Below are positions 27,201 to 36,365 of a DNA stretch of 64,000 bases, one piece after another. The translations under genes and the position numbers were made by a program. Under the pieces are notes generated by a model, which saw nothing but the letters and a program-made list of their open reading frames with translations, had not been told where the DNA came from and searched no databases. The stretch's first letter is position 1. Each line of letters starts with the position of its first letter. This DNA comes from Paludibacter sp. 47-17. GTDB lineage: Bacteria > Bacteroidota > Bacteroidia > Bacteroidales > Paludibacteraceae. Where the stretch lies: assembly GCA_001898935.1 (NCBI GenBank), contig MKVT01000023.1, positions 1 through 64,000 of the forward strand, in the 5' to 3' direction.

Positions 27201-27345
27201 CCGAGGTGCCGGGGTCGTCGCCCACGTGCATCTTCCACTGCGGATTAAAATTATATTTCGTACGGACATTGCCCTTGAATACAGGGGCGGCGCCGAGCTG
27301 CACCAGCAGCGTAAGCATCAGCAGCAAAACTAAATTCTTCTTCAT
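24298..27345 (-). CDS. Large secreted GH2-family glycoside hydrolase
   Basis: I chose the ATG at 27345 (MKKNLVLLLMLTLLVQLGAA), a clean signal peptide; the open frame extends to 27384. The protein is about 1015 residues. The GH2 sugar-binding domain (IIWYRKHFRLP, FEGIRFGGEFWVNGKLVGG), immunoglobulin-like domain and barrel carry acid/base Glu440 in FYESGNES and a nucleophile candidate Glu497 in MWATEYLRD. DUF4982-like and invasin-like beta domains follow (VELLVNGRSQGFG, GFKADGADLVMVEIEV), then a C-terminal discoidin-type domain (SWDDNELTAWGNDG). Specificity is open; beta-galactosidase, glucuronidase or mannosidase activities all occur in the family. It is monocistronic and divergent from nuoA. 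Confidence 0.85.
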   Translation of the reverse strand: MKKNLVLLLMLTLLVQLGAAPVFKGNVRTKYNFNPQWKMHVGDDPGTSAAFSDPRFNDSGWKQVDLPRAFNEDEAFQVAIDEHTDTIIWYRKHFRLPREARGQKIFLEFEGIRFGGEFWVNGKLVGGHDNGVMAFGLDITEFVDYSGPNVVAARIDNSWRYRERATNSTFQWNDRNFNANYGGIPKNVLLHVTPKVYQTLPLFSNLGTTGTYIYAREINISKKSAAVYAESEVKNESGSEQTVAFKVMIEDAEGKPVKTIEGPSKSLKAGETTVLKAGAVVENLHFWSWGYGYLYDVYTVLYVDGIASDVVKTRTGFRKTAFRNGMVWINDRVLQMKGYAQRTSNEWPAVGMSVPAWLSDFSNNLIVEGNGNLVRWMHVTPWKQDVESCDRVGLIQAMPAGDAERDVTGRRWEQRVELMRDAIIYNRNNPSIVFYESGNESISEDHMAEMVAVRDLYDPYGGRAMGSREMLDSKIAEWGGEMLYINKSAKHPMWATEYLRDEALRKYWDESSYPWHKNGEGSKYYRSTVSNELVQRPDASAYNRNQNTFFVETIVRWYDYFRVRPGTGKRVSSGGANIIFSDSNTHFRGAENYRRSGEVDPMRIPKDAFYAHQVMWNGWVDIERHGTYICGHWQQPAKAPVAGAAPESLATRQVLVVSTGEKVELLVNGRSQGFGRRDYHFLYTFDDVKFEAGTVEAVSYDADGNELSRTKKETAGKPERITLKLMQAPDGFKADGADLVMVEIEVTDAAGRRCPLANNAISFDLKGEAEWRGGIAQGKEGNFILDKILPVEAGINRVLIRSTRKAGQISLTAKSEGLQPASLSFSSKPMKVKDGLSNYISGDCQPARLSRGATPGSPSFTVKRVPVQVVAATSGSGEDSVHLSWDDNELTAWGNDGAMSSAWIRYELERDATLNEIELKMSNWRNRSYPIRIYVDNEVVYEGATLQSLGYVALPLKPVKGRFVTIQLTGRNIEADAFGGIVEVTGQKEIETPAATARGQLRIVEAEFYEQLKVD

Positions 27346-27370
27346 GTGCATTCGTTGAAATTTACAAGCA

Positions 27371-27378
27371 CAAAGAAA
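27371..27378 (-). promoter_or_regulatory. -7-like promoter element of the large GH2 gene
   Basis: TTTCTTTG on the minus strand, 26 bases before the chosen ATG. It is the same octamer at the same distance as in front of the pectin operon and the GH57-like gene. Confidence 0.5.
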
Positions 27379-27724
27379 GAACAATCAACCGATCGGCACA
27401 GTGTATAAACGTACATTTTCATTGATAAATCCGCACTTATTTTTCACCGCTGAATAAAAAACACCCACTTTGTGTGTCCACACAACATAACTTCACCACC
27501 ATACAAAATCACTCAGAATCGGTTTAGCCTGTTTACTGCCGGTCTACTTAGTTGCGGCAGACTACCACTGCTTGCAACCGCCAACGGTCCGGAAAACCGA
27601 TCAACTTCCGGGAAGAAACCGTTAAGTCCTTATTATTCAGCAGAAATCAGGAAGATAGAATTACTTCTTCCAGGTAGCATTTATTAAATAAACCTAAAAT
27701 CATCATTATATCAAAAAAAAGTAG
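27379..27724. other. Divergent intergenic region between GH2 and nuoA
   Basis: No convincing gene. It contains a small palindrome (ttgtgtg tc cacacaa, 27470-27485) that could be a protein-binding site for one of the divergent promoters. The rest is AT-rich without clear structure. Confidence 0.5.
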
Positions 27725-27732
27725 TTCTTTTG
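27725..27732 (+). promoter_or_regulatory. -7 promoter element of the nuo operon
   Basis: TTCTTTTG, one mismatch from TAnnTTTG, followed by CAC as in many Bacteroidota promoters, 36 bases before the nuoA ATG. Confidence 0.55.
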
Positions 27733-27768
27733 CACGATTTTTTTCTCGAACCAAACTCGTAGAAAAAT

Positions 27769-28122
27769 ATGAACAATCTTTCTCTCTTTCTGGTCGTATT
27801 TCTGGCCGGTATAGTTTTAGTAGTTGCAGGACTCGGTTTAGCACTACTTTTAGCCCCCCGATCGTTCAATCTTCAAAAAGGCGAACCCTACGAGTGTGGT
27901 ATTCCTACGCATGGCACATCCTGGATGCAATTCAAGCCCGGATATTATTTGTACGCCATCCTGTATCTCATGTTCGATGTCGAGACTGTATTTTTGTTTC
28001 CCTGGGCCACTATCGTGCGCGATCTGGGGCATCCGGGATTTTACAGTATCTTGTTCTTCATCGTAATTCTGGCCTTAGGGCTGGCCTATGCCTGGCGGAA
28101 AGGAGTGTTGCAATGGAAATAA
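27769..28122 (+). CDS. nuoA: NADH-quinone oxidoreductase subunit A
   Basis: This 117-residue membrane subunit of complex I has three helices. The conserved segments are [16 protein letters not shown] in the first loop and [14 protein letters not shown] in the second helix, with the acidic residues usual for the quinone-channel region. First gene of the nuo operon. Its stop overlaps the nuoB start by 10 bases, which indicates coupling. Confidence 0.95.
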   Translation: MNNLSLFLVVFLAGIVLVVAGLGLALLLAPRSFNLQKGEPYECGIPTHGTSWMQFKPGYYLYAILYLMFDVETVFLFPWATIVRDLGHPGFYSILFFIVILALGLAYAWRKGVLQWK

Positions 28123-28682
28123 AAGATGTGAAAATCAAGAATATCCCGTACGAGGAATTCAACGACAACGAGACACTCGAAAAATACCTTCAGGAACTGC
28201 AGGCAAACGGGGTAAATGTGGTATTGGGGAAACTCGACGAAATCATCAACTGGGGACGATCCAATTCGTTGTGGCCCTTGATTTTTGCCACCAGTTGCTG
28301 TGGCATCGAATTTATGTCGGCCGCAGCCGCTCACCACGACATCGCCCGCTTCGGGATGGAGGTAACGCGTAACAGCCCCCGGCAGGCCGATCTGATGATC
28401 GTGGCCGGGACCATTGTGCACAAAATGGCCCCTCTGCTCCGCCGCGTATACGATCAGATGGCAGAACCTAAATACGTACTGGCGATGGGAGCCTGTACCA
28501 TATCGGGCGGACCGTTTGTAAATTCGTATCATGTAGTACAAGGCATCGACAAAATTATGCCGGTGGATGTATTTGTGCCCGGCTGTCCGCCCCGACCCGA
28601 ATCGCTATTCTATGGACTAATGCAATTGCAACGAAAAGTAAAAGTAGAACAATTTCTGGGCAATCAGGAACGTAAACGTTAA
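28113..28682 (+). CDS. nuoB: NADH-quinone oxidoreductase subunit B
   Basis: The start is the ATG at 28113 inside the end of nuoA ([16 protein letters not shown]), although the frame is open further upstream. The 189-residue subunit carries the terminal 4Fe-4S cluster N2: adjacent Cys62-Cys63 in TSCCGIEF, then GACTISGG and PGCPPRPE. N2 hands electrons to quinone at the interface with NuoCD and NuoH. The N-terminal 45 residues are longer than the minimal subunit, as is common in Bacteroidota. Confidence 0.95.
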   Translation: MEIKDVKIKNIPYEEFNDNETLEKYLQELQANGVNVVLGKLDEIINWGRSNSLWPLIFATSCCGIEFMSAAAAHHDIARFGMEVTRNSPRQADLMIVAGTIVHKMAPLLRRVYDQMAEPKYVLAMGACTISGGPFVNSYHVVQGIDKIMPVDVFVPGCPPRPESLFYGLMQLQRKVKVEQFLGNQERKR

Positions 28683-28716
28683 CAGACGAATTGCCCATCC
28701 TTGTCAAACGACACGA

Positions 28717-30348
28717 ATGGAAACCATTAAAAAGCTTGTTTTGGATACAGTGCCCGGGGCGCTTATCGAAGAAAAACAAAAGCTGACCATTACCGTTGAT
28801 CCTCAAAAGCTTCACCTTCTGGCCAGTACATTACGCACCAACAGCGAACTACCGTTCGATTTTCTGGTACAGCTTACCGGAGTCGATCGGGGCGATGAAC
28901 TGGGCGTGAATTACCTGTTGTGCAATTCCGGCGATTTATCGAAGGAGATAGTGCTGAAAACAGGTACCTCCGATCGCGACAATCCATTGTTGTATTCGGT
29001 CGCCGACCTTTACGAAACGGCACATTTCAACGAAAGGGAAGTGTATGCACTGTTGGGCATCCGATTCATCAACAATCCCGACATGCGAAAATTTCTGCTC
29101 AACGTCGGTTGGGTGGGTTATCCTTTGCGTAAAGATTACAATCCCGACCCTCACCTGAATCCGGTATCGCTCGAGAGTCACGACATTATCGACAAAGCCC
29201 CGCGAATCAGGGAACTGGAAGATGGAAGCCTGGTGGAAGAGGTGGGGAATGTATTTGAAGACGACGATTACATCATCAATATCGGTCCGCAGCATCCTTC
29301 CACGCACGGAGTGATGCACTTCAGGACCTCGCTCGACGGCGAAGTGGTGAAAAAAATCGATGTACACAGCGGTTATATTCACCGGGGGATTGAAAAGCTG
29401 AGCGAAAGCATGATGTATCCGCAGATGTTGCATCTTACCGACCGGCTCGATTATCTTTCGGCCAATATCAACCGCCATGGTTTGTGTATGTGTATTGAAA
29501 ATGCTGCCGGAATCGAAGTTCCGTTGCGGGCTCAATACATCCGCACCATTATGGACGAACTGAACCGGATCAGTTCTCATTTACTGGCCTGGGCCACCCA
29601 TACCAACGATTTGGGAGCCGTCACCGCCTTTATTTACGGGATGAGAGAACGTGAAATCCTGCTCGATATTTTTGAAAAAACCTGTGGAGGAAGACTCATT
29701 ATCAATCAGAATGTGGTGGGTGGAGTAATGTTCGACCTTTACCCCGGTTTCCGGCAGGACGTGACTGCATTTATCGTGTACATGCGCAAGCAACTCAAGG
29801 AATACAACCGGTTTTTCTCACACAATGTGATTGCCCTCGGACGCATGATCAATGTGGGGTTGCTTAAAAAAGAAGATGCCGTTTCGCATGGCGTCACCGG
29901 ACCTTCAGGGCGCGGATCGGGCTGGTCGTGCGACATACGCAAACACATGCCTTATGCTCTGTACGACCAGGTTGAATTTGACGAAGTGATCCGTTACGAA
30001 TGCGATTCGTATGCCCGGTACCGCAACCGGCTGGATGAAATCGAACAATCGCTTCACATCATCGAACAACTGATTGATTCGATACCCGGGGGCGAAATTT
30101 GTGCAAAAACAAAGGCCGTCATTCGTTTACCGGAAGGCGAATTTTTTTCGAGGGTGGAAGCAGCCCGCGGTGAGTTCGGCGTTTTTATCGAGAGCCGGGG
30201 CGACAAGTTCCCCTACCGGGTTAAATTCCGCTCTCCTTCGCTTTCGCTGGTTTCGGCCATACCGTTAATTTGTAAAAACGAGAAGATTTCCGATTTTATA
30301 GGCATCGGCGGATCGATGGATTATGTGATTCCTGATATCGACCGATAA
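28717..30348 (+). CDS. nuoCD: Fused NADH-quinone oxidoreductase subunits C and D
   Basis: In this 543-residue fusion, residues 1-150 are NuoC-like (FDFLVQLTGVDRG, DLYETAHFNEREVYALLGI, NVGWVGYPLRKDY). The NuoD part has INIGPQHPSTHGVMH, the HSGYIHRGIEKL segment and GVTGPSGRGSGWSCDIR. It corresponds to the 49-kDa subunit that forms the quinone-binding cavity with NuoB. The C-D fusion also occurs in other Bacteroidota and in enterobacteria. The gene is followed directly by nuoH; nuoE, nuoF and nuoG, which usually come next, are absent. Confidence 0.95.
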   Translation: METIKKLVLDTVPGALIEEKQKLTITVDPQKLHLLASTLRTNSELPFDFLVQLTGVDRGDELGVNYLLCNSGDLSKEIVLKTGTSDRDNPLLYSVADLYETAHFNEREVYALLGIRFINNPDMRKFLLNVGWVGYPLRKDYNPDPHLNPVSLESHDIIDKAPRIRELEDGSLVEEVGNVFEDDDYIINIGPQHPSTHGVMHFRTSLDGEVVKKIDVHSGYIHRGIEKLSESMMYPQMLHLTDRLDYLSANINRHGLCMCIENAAGIEVPLRAQYIRTIMDELNRISSHLLAWATHTNDLGAVTAFIYGMREREILLDIFEKTCGGRLIINQNVVGGVMFDLYPGFRQDVTAFIVYMRKQLKEYNRFFSHNVIALGRMINVGLLKKEDAVSHGVTGPSGRGSGWSCDIRKHMPYALYDQVEFDEVIRYECDSYARYRNRLDEIEQSLHIIEQLIDSIPGGEICAKTKAVIRLPEGEFFSRVEAARGEFGVFIESRGDKFPYRVKFRSPSLSLVSAIPLICKNEKISDFIGIGGSMDYVIPDIDR

Positions 30349-30378
30349 ACCATCAACCTTTAAACACCAGTAAATCGT

Positions 30379-31500
30379 ATGGTACTTGCTATATCGCACG
30401 CTCTTGAACTTACCCGTATTACCCGCTGGATCGACGCATCGTTGCGGGCCTCGCTGCCCGGCTCTGGTGTGGTGCTAATCGAACTGGTGCTGGTGGGCAT
30501 AGGACTGATTGTTTTATATGCGCTGCTGGCTCTTAGTTTAATTTATATCGAGCGAAAAATCACCGGTTTCTTTCAGGCGCGCTTTGGTCCGAATCGTGTC
30601 GGTAAATGGGGAATACTGCAAAGTTTTGCCGATTTTATAAAAATCCTGCTGAAAGAAATTATCCGGATCAACAAATCCGATCATGTATTATTTTATTCGG
30701 CGCCGTTTTTCATGATTGTAGCTTCCTTCCTGGCATTTGGAGCCATCCCCTTCGGCAAAGGATTGCATGTGGTTGATTTCAACATCGGGGTGCTGTATTT
30801 TACCGCCGTGTCGTCGATCGGCATTATCGGCGTACTGCTGGCCGGATGGTCGAGCAACAACAAATACGCGATGATCGGAGCGATGCGAAGCGGGGCGCAG
30901 TTTATCAGTTACGAACTTTCGGCCGGATTTGCGCTGATGACCATGGTAGTACTGGCCGGCACCATGCAATTTTCGGAAATCATCGAGAAACAACAATATT
31001 GCTGGAACATTTTCAACGGACATATTGCATCGGGGGTAGCCTTTGTAATTTTTCTGATCTCGGGGCATGCCGAAACCAACCGCGGACCTTTCGATTTACC
31101 CGAAGCCGAATCGGAACTGACAGCAGGGTACCATACCGAGTACTCCGGTTTACAGTTCGGTTTTTATTACCTGGCCGAATACCTGAATATGTTTATTGTG
31201 GCAGCTATTGCAACCACCGTTTTCCTGGGAGGTTACCTACCCGTACAGATCCCCGGATGGGAGGGATTCAACTCCGTAATGGACGCTATCCCCTCTTATC
31301 TCTGGTTCGCTGCCAAAACATTCGTTCTTATCTTTTTAAGTTTATGGGTAAGGTGGTCGTTCCCACGCCTGCGCATCGACCAGCTGCTCAACCTGGAATG
31401 GAAATACCTGCTCCCCATCAACCTGGGCAATATCATCCTGATGGTATTCCTGGTATTGTACGGATTCACGCTGCACGATTTGTTTCCGGGATGGTTTTAA
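30379..31500 (+). CDS. nuoH: NADH-quinone oxidoreductase subunit H
   Basis: This 373-residue membrane subunit of about eight helices connects the hydrophilic arm to the proton-pumping arm. Conserved segments include [18 protein letters not shown] and the quinone-chamber loop with [19 protein letters not shown]. The N-terminal 35 residues before the first helix are longer than usual. It follows nuoCD by 30 bases. Confidence 0.95.
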   Translation: MVLAISHALELTRITRWIDASLRASLPGSGVVLIELVLVGIGLIVLYALLALSLIYIERKITGFFQARFGPNRVGKWGILQSFADFIKILLKEIIRINKSDHVLFYSAPFFMIVASFLAFGAIPFGKGLHVVDFNIGVLYFTAVSSIGIIGVLLAGWSSNNKYAMIGAMRSGAQFISYELSAGFALMTMVVLAGTMQFSEIIEKQQYCWNIFNGHIASGVAFVIFLISGHAETNRGPFDLPEAESELTAGYHTEYSGLQFGFYYLAEYLNMFIVAAIATTVFLGGYLPVQIPGWEGFNSVMDAIPSYLWFAAKTFVLIFLSLWVRWSFPRLRIDQLLNLEWKYLLPINLGNIILMVFLVLYGFTLHDLFPGWF

Positions 31501-31519
31501 CATTATAATGTACACTTGA

Positions 31520-32029
31520 ATGAACGCTATAGCACGTTATTTTTCAGATTTTTTCAGAGGGATATGGTCTCTTATGCTGGGGATGTCGGTTACCTGGAAA
31601 GAATTATGGACAAAGAAAGTAACCCGACAATATCCCGAAAACCGGGAGACGCTGGTAATCTCGGACCGCTACCGGTGCGAGCTGGTAATGCCCCACGACG
31701 ACAACAACGAACATGCCTGCACTGCCTGCGGGGTTTGCGAAATGAATTGTCCGAACGGCACGATACAGGTAATTTCGAAAACCATCGAAACCGAAGACGG
31801 GAAGAAGAAAAAAATACTCGACACCTATCATTGGGATTTAGGAATGTGTACCTTTTGTAATTTATGCGTACTCACCTGTCCTTCGGATGCGATCCGGTTC
31901 GACAACAACTTCGAAAACGCGGTTTTCGACCGGAATAAACTCAAGCAGGTATTGAACCGCGAGGGGTCCGGACTAAGAGAGAAAAAGAAACCGATCGGAC
32001 AGCCCGAACCTTCGGCAGGGACTGTTTAA
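31520..32029 (+). CDS. nuoI: NADH-quinone oxidoreductase subunit I (2x 4Fe-4S)
   Basis: The 169-residue ferredoxin-like subunit has two complete CxxCxxCxxxCP motifs (CTACGVCEMNCP and CTFCNLCVLTCP) that bind clusters N6a and N6b. These clusters carry electrons toward NuoB. With nuoEFG missing, NuoI is the most likely docking point for an external electron donor such as ferredoxin; that is inference. A competing frame on the same strand lacks the cysteine motifs and is not the gene. Confidence 0.95.
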   Translation: MNAIARYFSDFFRGIWSLMLGMSVTWKELWTKKVTRQYPENRETLVISDRYRCELVMPHDDNNEHACTACGVCEMNCPNGTIQVISKTIETEDGKKKKILDTYHWDLGMCTFCNLCVLTCPSDAIRFDNNFENAVFDRNKLKQVLNREGSGLREKKKPIGQPEPSAGTV

Positions 32030-32049
32030 CTTTTTCATACGATAGCTGT

Positions 32050-32553
32050 ATGGCACAACAAGTAGTTTTTATCATTTTAAGCCTGGTCATTGCCTTTTTT
32101 TCGGTAATGGCGGTTAATTCGAAGCATGTAATCCGGTCGACGGTTTACCTGTTGTTTGTGTTTCTGGCTACTGCCGGACTTTATTTATTGCTCGGATATT
32201 ATTACCTGTTCGGTGTACAGGTAGCGGTGTATGCAGGCGGCATTATGATCTTGTTCATTTTTGCTATTTTCCTTACCAACAAGCCCATCGATTACGAAAC
32301 CACCAAACTGCCGGTAAGCAAGATAATCGCTGCACTGACTGCGGTGGGAGGTATTGCCCTGAGTGCACATGTTGTGTATTATAACATACGCAGGGTGGCA
32401 ACACTCGGGCCTATAGCCGATCTGAATCCTCAGCAACTGGGACATGTGATGCTGGGCACCGAAAAATACAATTACCTGCTTGCTTTCGAAACGCTCAGCG
32501 TATTGCTGCTGGCCTGCGTGGTAGGAGCAATTACGGTAGCACGCAAACGATAA
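32050..32553 (+). CDS. nuoJ: NADH-quinone oxidoreductase subunit J
   Basis: This 167-residue subunit has five hydrophobic helices. The conserved third helix region (YLFGVQVAVYAGGIMILFIF) contains the pi-bulge region of complex I. The C-terminus is short and basic (VARKR). Spacing to nuoI and nuoK is about 20 bases on each side. Confidence 0.93.
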   Translation: MAQQVVFIILSLVIAFFSVMAVNSKHVIRSTVYLLFVFLATAGLYLLLGYYYLFGVQVAVYAGGIMILFIFAIFLTNKPIDYETTKLPVSKIIAALTAVGGIALSAHVVYYNIRRVATLGPIADLNPQQLGHVMLGTEKYNYLLAFETLSVLLLACVVGAITVARKR

Positions 32554-32572
32554 CTTAAAAAAATAATCAACC

Positions 32573-32914
32573 ATGGGGGAATCAATACTTACAGCCAGTC
32601 AGGCCTATATTCCGCTCGAAGCGTATATACTGGTGAGCCTGATCATGTTTTTTGCCGGTGTTTACGGTTTTTTGGTGCGTCGAAGTGTGTTGCTGATGCT
32701 TATTTCGGTCGAGCTGATGCTGAATGCGGCCGATCTGAATTTTGCAGCCATCAATCGCTATCTTTATCCCGAACATTCGGAAGGATTCTTTTTTGCTTTG
32801 TTTACCATTGCCATTGCGGCGTGCGAAACAGCGGTAGCCATTGCCATTTTCATCAATGCCTACCGCAATCTGCAGAGTGTAAAAGTCAACAGTATCAGCA
32901 CCCTAAAAGAATAA
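32573..32914 (+). CDS. nuoK: NADH-quinone oxidoreductase subunit K
   Basis: The 113-residue subunit has three helices and the family's buried glutamates in VELMLNAADLN (helix 2) and in ACETAVAIAIF (helix 3), which are needed for proton transfer along the membrane arm. Its stop is 3 bases before the nuoL start. Confidence 0.95.
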   Translation: MGESILTASQAYIPLEAYILVSLIMFFAGVYGFLVRRSVLLMLISVELMLNAADLNFAAINRYLYPEHSEGFFFALFTIAIAACETAVAIAIFINAYRNLQSVKVNSISTLKE

Positions 32915-32917
32915 CCC

Positions 32918-34834
32918 ATGCAGTACGCTCTTGTAATTCTTCTGCTTCCGCTGCTCAACTTTTTGGTTACGGGGCTGATGGATACCCGCTGGAAAGCCCG
33001 GGTAGCCGGTACCATAAGTACGGTGGCGATAGCTGTTATCACCTTGCTGTCGTATGTTACAGCCTACGAATATTTCACCACCCGGTTCCAGGATGGCAGC
33101 TATCAAGCGTTTATTCCCTTTGAGTTGAACTGGTTGCGATTCACCGACACCCTACAGGTAAAACTCGGCCTGTTGCTCGATCCTATTTCGGTGATGATGC
33201 TGGTGGTAGTCACTACCGTTTCGCTGATGGTCCATCTGTACAGTCTTTCGTATATGAAGGGCGAACGGGGATTTGAGCGCTATTATGCATTTCTGTCGTT
33301 GTTCACCTTTTCGATGCTGGGTCTTGTGGTGGCTACCAATATTTTTCAGATGTATATATTCTGGGAGCTGGTGGGCGTATCGTCGTACCTGCTCATCGGC
33401 TTTTACTATACCAGGCCGGCAGCAGTGGCCGCCGCCAAGAAAGCGTTTATAGTGACCCGGTTTGCCGATTTGTTTTTCCTGGCCGGCATTTTACTGTTGT
33501 CGTATTACACACAAACCTTCGACTTTACTGCGCTGACTTCGGGCGACGGTCGCATGTTCGGAACCATCGGCAGTCTCACTTTTATGGGCGGGTCGGTACT
33601 CAGCTGGGCGATGGCGCTGATATTTATCGGCGGTGCCGGTAAATCGGCTCTTTTCCCGCTTCACATCTGGCTGCCCGATGCAATGGAAGGTCCCACTCCG
33701 GTATCGGCCCTTATCCATGCTGCCACCATGGTAGTGGCAGGTGTTTACCTGGTAGCCCGCCTTTTCCCGGTGTATGCGGTTCAAACTCCCGAAGTGCTTC
33801 ACGGTATTGCTTATACCGGATTATTTACGGCTCTGTTTTCGGCGGTTATAGCCTGTGTTCAGACCGACATCAAGCGGGTACTGGCATTTTCGACCATCTC
33901 CCAAATCGGATTTATGATGGTGGGGCTGGGAGTATCGGGTTACGGAGCCCACGAAGGATTGGGTTACATGGCCTCCTTATTTCACCTGTTTACCCATGCC
34001 ATGTTCAAAGCTCTCCTCTTTTTAGGAGCAGGTTCGGTGATCCATGCCGTACACAGTAATTCGATGGACGATATGGGTCAACTCCGAAAACGCATGCCCG
34101 TCACGCATCTGACTTTTCTGGTGGCCTGCCTGGCCATTGCGGGTATTCCGCCTTTTTCGGGTTTTTTCAGCAAAGACGAGATACTGGCCGCAGCCTTCCA
34201 TTTCAGTCCGCCGGTAGGCTGGATCCTCAGCGGCATTGCCGGACTTACCGCCTTTTATATGTTTCGCCTGTATTACAATATTTTCTGGAACGACAAGCCG
34301 CCCACCAGCCGGCATGCGGAGCATCCGGTTCACGAATCGCCGGCGCTGATGACCCTGCCGCTCATCGTGTTAGCACTCATAACCCTGGTGGCCGGTTTTA
34401 TTCCGTTCGGGCGGTTTGTAACCAGCGATCGCGGATTATACACCATCTCACTCGATTGGCAAGTGGCAGCTAGCAGTATTCTGATCGCACTTGCAGGCAT
34501 AGGGCTTGCCACGGTGCTTTATCGCCGGAACAACGACAAGCCGGCCCGGTTAAAGCTGAAGTTCGCAGGACTTCACGAAGCGGCAACCCATCGTTTCTAT
34601 ATCGACGAAATATACCTCTTTCTGACCAAAAAAGTGGTATTCAATTCCATTTCACGACCGTTGGCCTGGTTCGACCGGCATATCGTCGACGGATTTATGA
34701 ACCTGCTGGCTACGGTCAGCAACCGGGTTTCGGTTCGGATCAAAGGAATACAATCGGGACATATCCAGCAATATGCCTGGGTATTTCTGTTTGCTACCCT
34801 GGCAATTGCAGGCATTCTGCTTTTTGTAGTATAA
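32918..34834 (+). CDS. nuoL: NADH-quinone oxidoreductase subunit L
   Basis: This 638-residue antiporter-like subunit has the conserved WELVGVSSYLLIGFYY with its key Glu, the lysine-bearing GKSALFPLHIWLPDAMEGPT, and HAATMVVAGVYLVARLFP. The C-terminal long amphipathic helix region (HRFYIDEIYLFLTKKVVF) and a last helix clamp the membrane arm. Length is normal for the family. Confidence 0.95.
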   Translation: MQYALVILLLPLLNFLVTGLMDTRWKARVAGTISTVAIAVITLLSYVTAYEYFTTRFQDGSYQAFIPFELNWLRFTDTLQVKLGLLLDPISVMMLVVVTTVSLMVHLYSLSYMKGERGFERYYAFLSLFTFSMLGLVVATNIFQMYIFWELVGVSSYLLIGFYYTRPAAVAAAKKAFIVTRFADLFFLAGILLLSYYTQTFDFTALTSGDGRMFGTIGSLTFMGGSVLSWAMALIFIGGAGKSALFPLHIWLPDAMEGPTPVSALIHAATMVVAGVYLVARLFPVYAVQTPEVLHGIAYTGLFTALFSAVIACVQTDIKRVLAFSTISQIGFMMVGLGVSGYGAHEGLGYMASLFHLFTHAMFKALLFLGAGSVIHAVHSNSMDDMGQLRKRMPVTHLTFLVACLAIAGIPPFSGFFSKDEILAAAFHFSPPVGWILSGIAGLTAFYMFRLYYNIFWNDKPPTSRHAEHPVHESPALMTLPLIVLALITLVAGFIPFGRFVTSDRGLYTISLDWQVAASSILIALAGIGLATVLYRRNNDKPARLKLKFAGLHEAATHRFYIDEIYLFLTKKVVFNSISRPLAWFDRHIVDGFMNLLATVSNRVSVRIKGIQSGHIQQYAWVFLFATLAIAGILLFVV

Positions 34835-34850
34835 TATCAACACATTCGAT

Positions 34851-36332
34851 ATGAACTTCTTATCCTTATTTGTAGTGGTACCCTTGCTGATGCTGGCCGG
34901 TTTATTTCCGGCTCGTACGATGCGTCAGATTCGGGCGGTAGCGGTAACGGGCGCCAGCCTACTGATGGTGCTGGCCTGTTGGTTGGTCTGGATGTACCTT
35001 GCCGAACGATCGTCGGGCAATACGAGCGAAATGTTGTTTACGGCCGAAACGGTCTGGTACCCTTCGTTGCATATTAATTATTCGGTAGGAGTAGATGGAA
35101 TCTCCGTGGCCATGATTTTACTTTCGGCCATCATCGTGTTCGCCGGCGTATTTGCGTCGTGGAAGATGGAGCACCTGCCCCGCGAATTTTTCCTGTGGTT
35201 CAGTTTACTGGCCATTGGTGTATTCGGCTTTTTTATCAGCACCAATTTGTTTACCATGTTCATGTTCTACGAGATTGCCCTGATTCCGATGTATTTGCTT
35301 ATCGGTGTGTGGGGGACCGGCAAAAAAGAATATTCGGCCATGAAGCTCACCCTGATGCTGATGGGCGGATCGGCCCTGCTGCTGGTGGGGATTTTCGGCA
35401 TTTATTATGGTTCGGGAGCCAGCACCCTTACTATAACCGAACTGGCCGCCTTAACGATTCCGATAGAGCTCCAGCGCTATTTCTTTCCGCTTACATTTAT
35501 GGGATTCGGTGTGTTGGGTGCCCTTTTCCCATTTCATACCTGGTCGCCCGACGGGCATGCCTCGGCTCCCACAGCAGTATCGATGCTGCATGCCGGAGTG
35601 TTGATGAAACTGGGAGGTTACGGAGCCTTCAGGGTAGCGATGTATCTGATGCCCGAAGCTGCCGGCGAAATGAGTTGGATATTTTTAATCCTTACCGGCA
35701 TCAGCGTGGTATACGGGGCTTTCGGAGCCATTCATCAAACCGACTTGAAATACATCAATGCCTATTCGTCGGTGAGCCATTGCGGCCTGGTGCTGTTTGC
35801 CATCCTGATGGGTAATGAAACATCCACCACCGGAGCTATTCTTCAGATGGTCTCGCATGGTCTGATGACCGCCCTGTTTTTTGCCCTGATCGGGATGATA
35901 TACGGCCGTACCCACACCCGGCTGGTTACCGAAATGGGCGGATTGATGAAGGTAATGCCGTTTTTAGGCGTCAGTTATGTGATTGCCGGTATGGCTTCGT
36001 TGGGTTTGCCCGGATTGAGCGGTTTTGTGGCCGAAATGACCATTTTTGTAGGTGCATTTCAGGAACCGGACCTGCTGCACCGCGTACTTACTTTCGGAGC
36101 TATCGCATCGATTGTAATTACAGCCGTGTATATACTGCGGGTGGTTGGAAAGATTATCTTCGGGCCTATGGCCGACCGGCATCACGAGCAGCTCACCGAT
36201 GCGGTATGGCACGAGCGTTTATCGGTGGGAGTGCTCATAGCAGCTATTGTAGCTGTCGGATCCTTCCCCTACTGGCTTTCGGAAATGATCAACGAAAGTG
36301 TAGCGCCGCTCATTACGCACATTCTCCGGTAA
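34851..36332 (+). CDS. nuoM: NADH-quinone oxidoreductase subunit M
   Basis: The 493-residue antiporter-like subunit has a conserved glutamate in MFMFYEIALIPMYLLIG, the FPFHTWSPDGHASAPTAVSM region with essential histidines and aspartate, and HAGVLMKLGGYG with the key lysine. It is of normal length and follows nuoL by 16 bases. Confidence 0.95.
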   Translation: MNFLSLFVVVPLLMLAGLFPARTMRQIRAVAVTGASLLMVLACWLVWMYLAERSSGNTSEMLFTAETVWYPSLHINYSVGVDGISVAMILLSAIIVFAGVFASWKMEHLPREFFLWFSLLAIGVFGFFISTNLFTMFMFYEIALIPMYLLIGVWGTGKKEYSAMKLTLMLMGGSALLLVGIFGIYYGSGASTLTITELAALTIPIELQRYFFPLTFMGFGVLGALFPFHTWSPDGHASAPTAVSMLHAGVLMKLGGYGAFRVAMYLMPEAAGEMSWIFLILTGISVVYGAFGAIHQTDLKYINAYSSVSHCGLVLFAILMGNETSTTGAILQMVSHGLMTALFFALIGMIYGRTHTRLVTEMGGLMKVMPFLGVSYVIAGMASLGLPGLSGFVAEMTIFVGAFQEPDLLHRVLTFGAIASIVITAVYILRVVGKIIFGPMADRHHEQLTDAVWHERLSVGVLIAAIVAVGSFPYWLSEMINESVAPLITHILR

Positions 36333-36365
36333 TATAATTGTTGAACACTGATATACACTATACAA

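Noticed and set aside
27894-28112. An upstream-extended nuoB start
   Set aside because: The extension would lie within nuoA in another frame; the ATG at 28113 gives the standard NuoB N-terminus and operon overlap.
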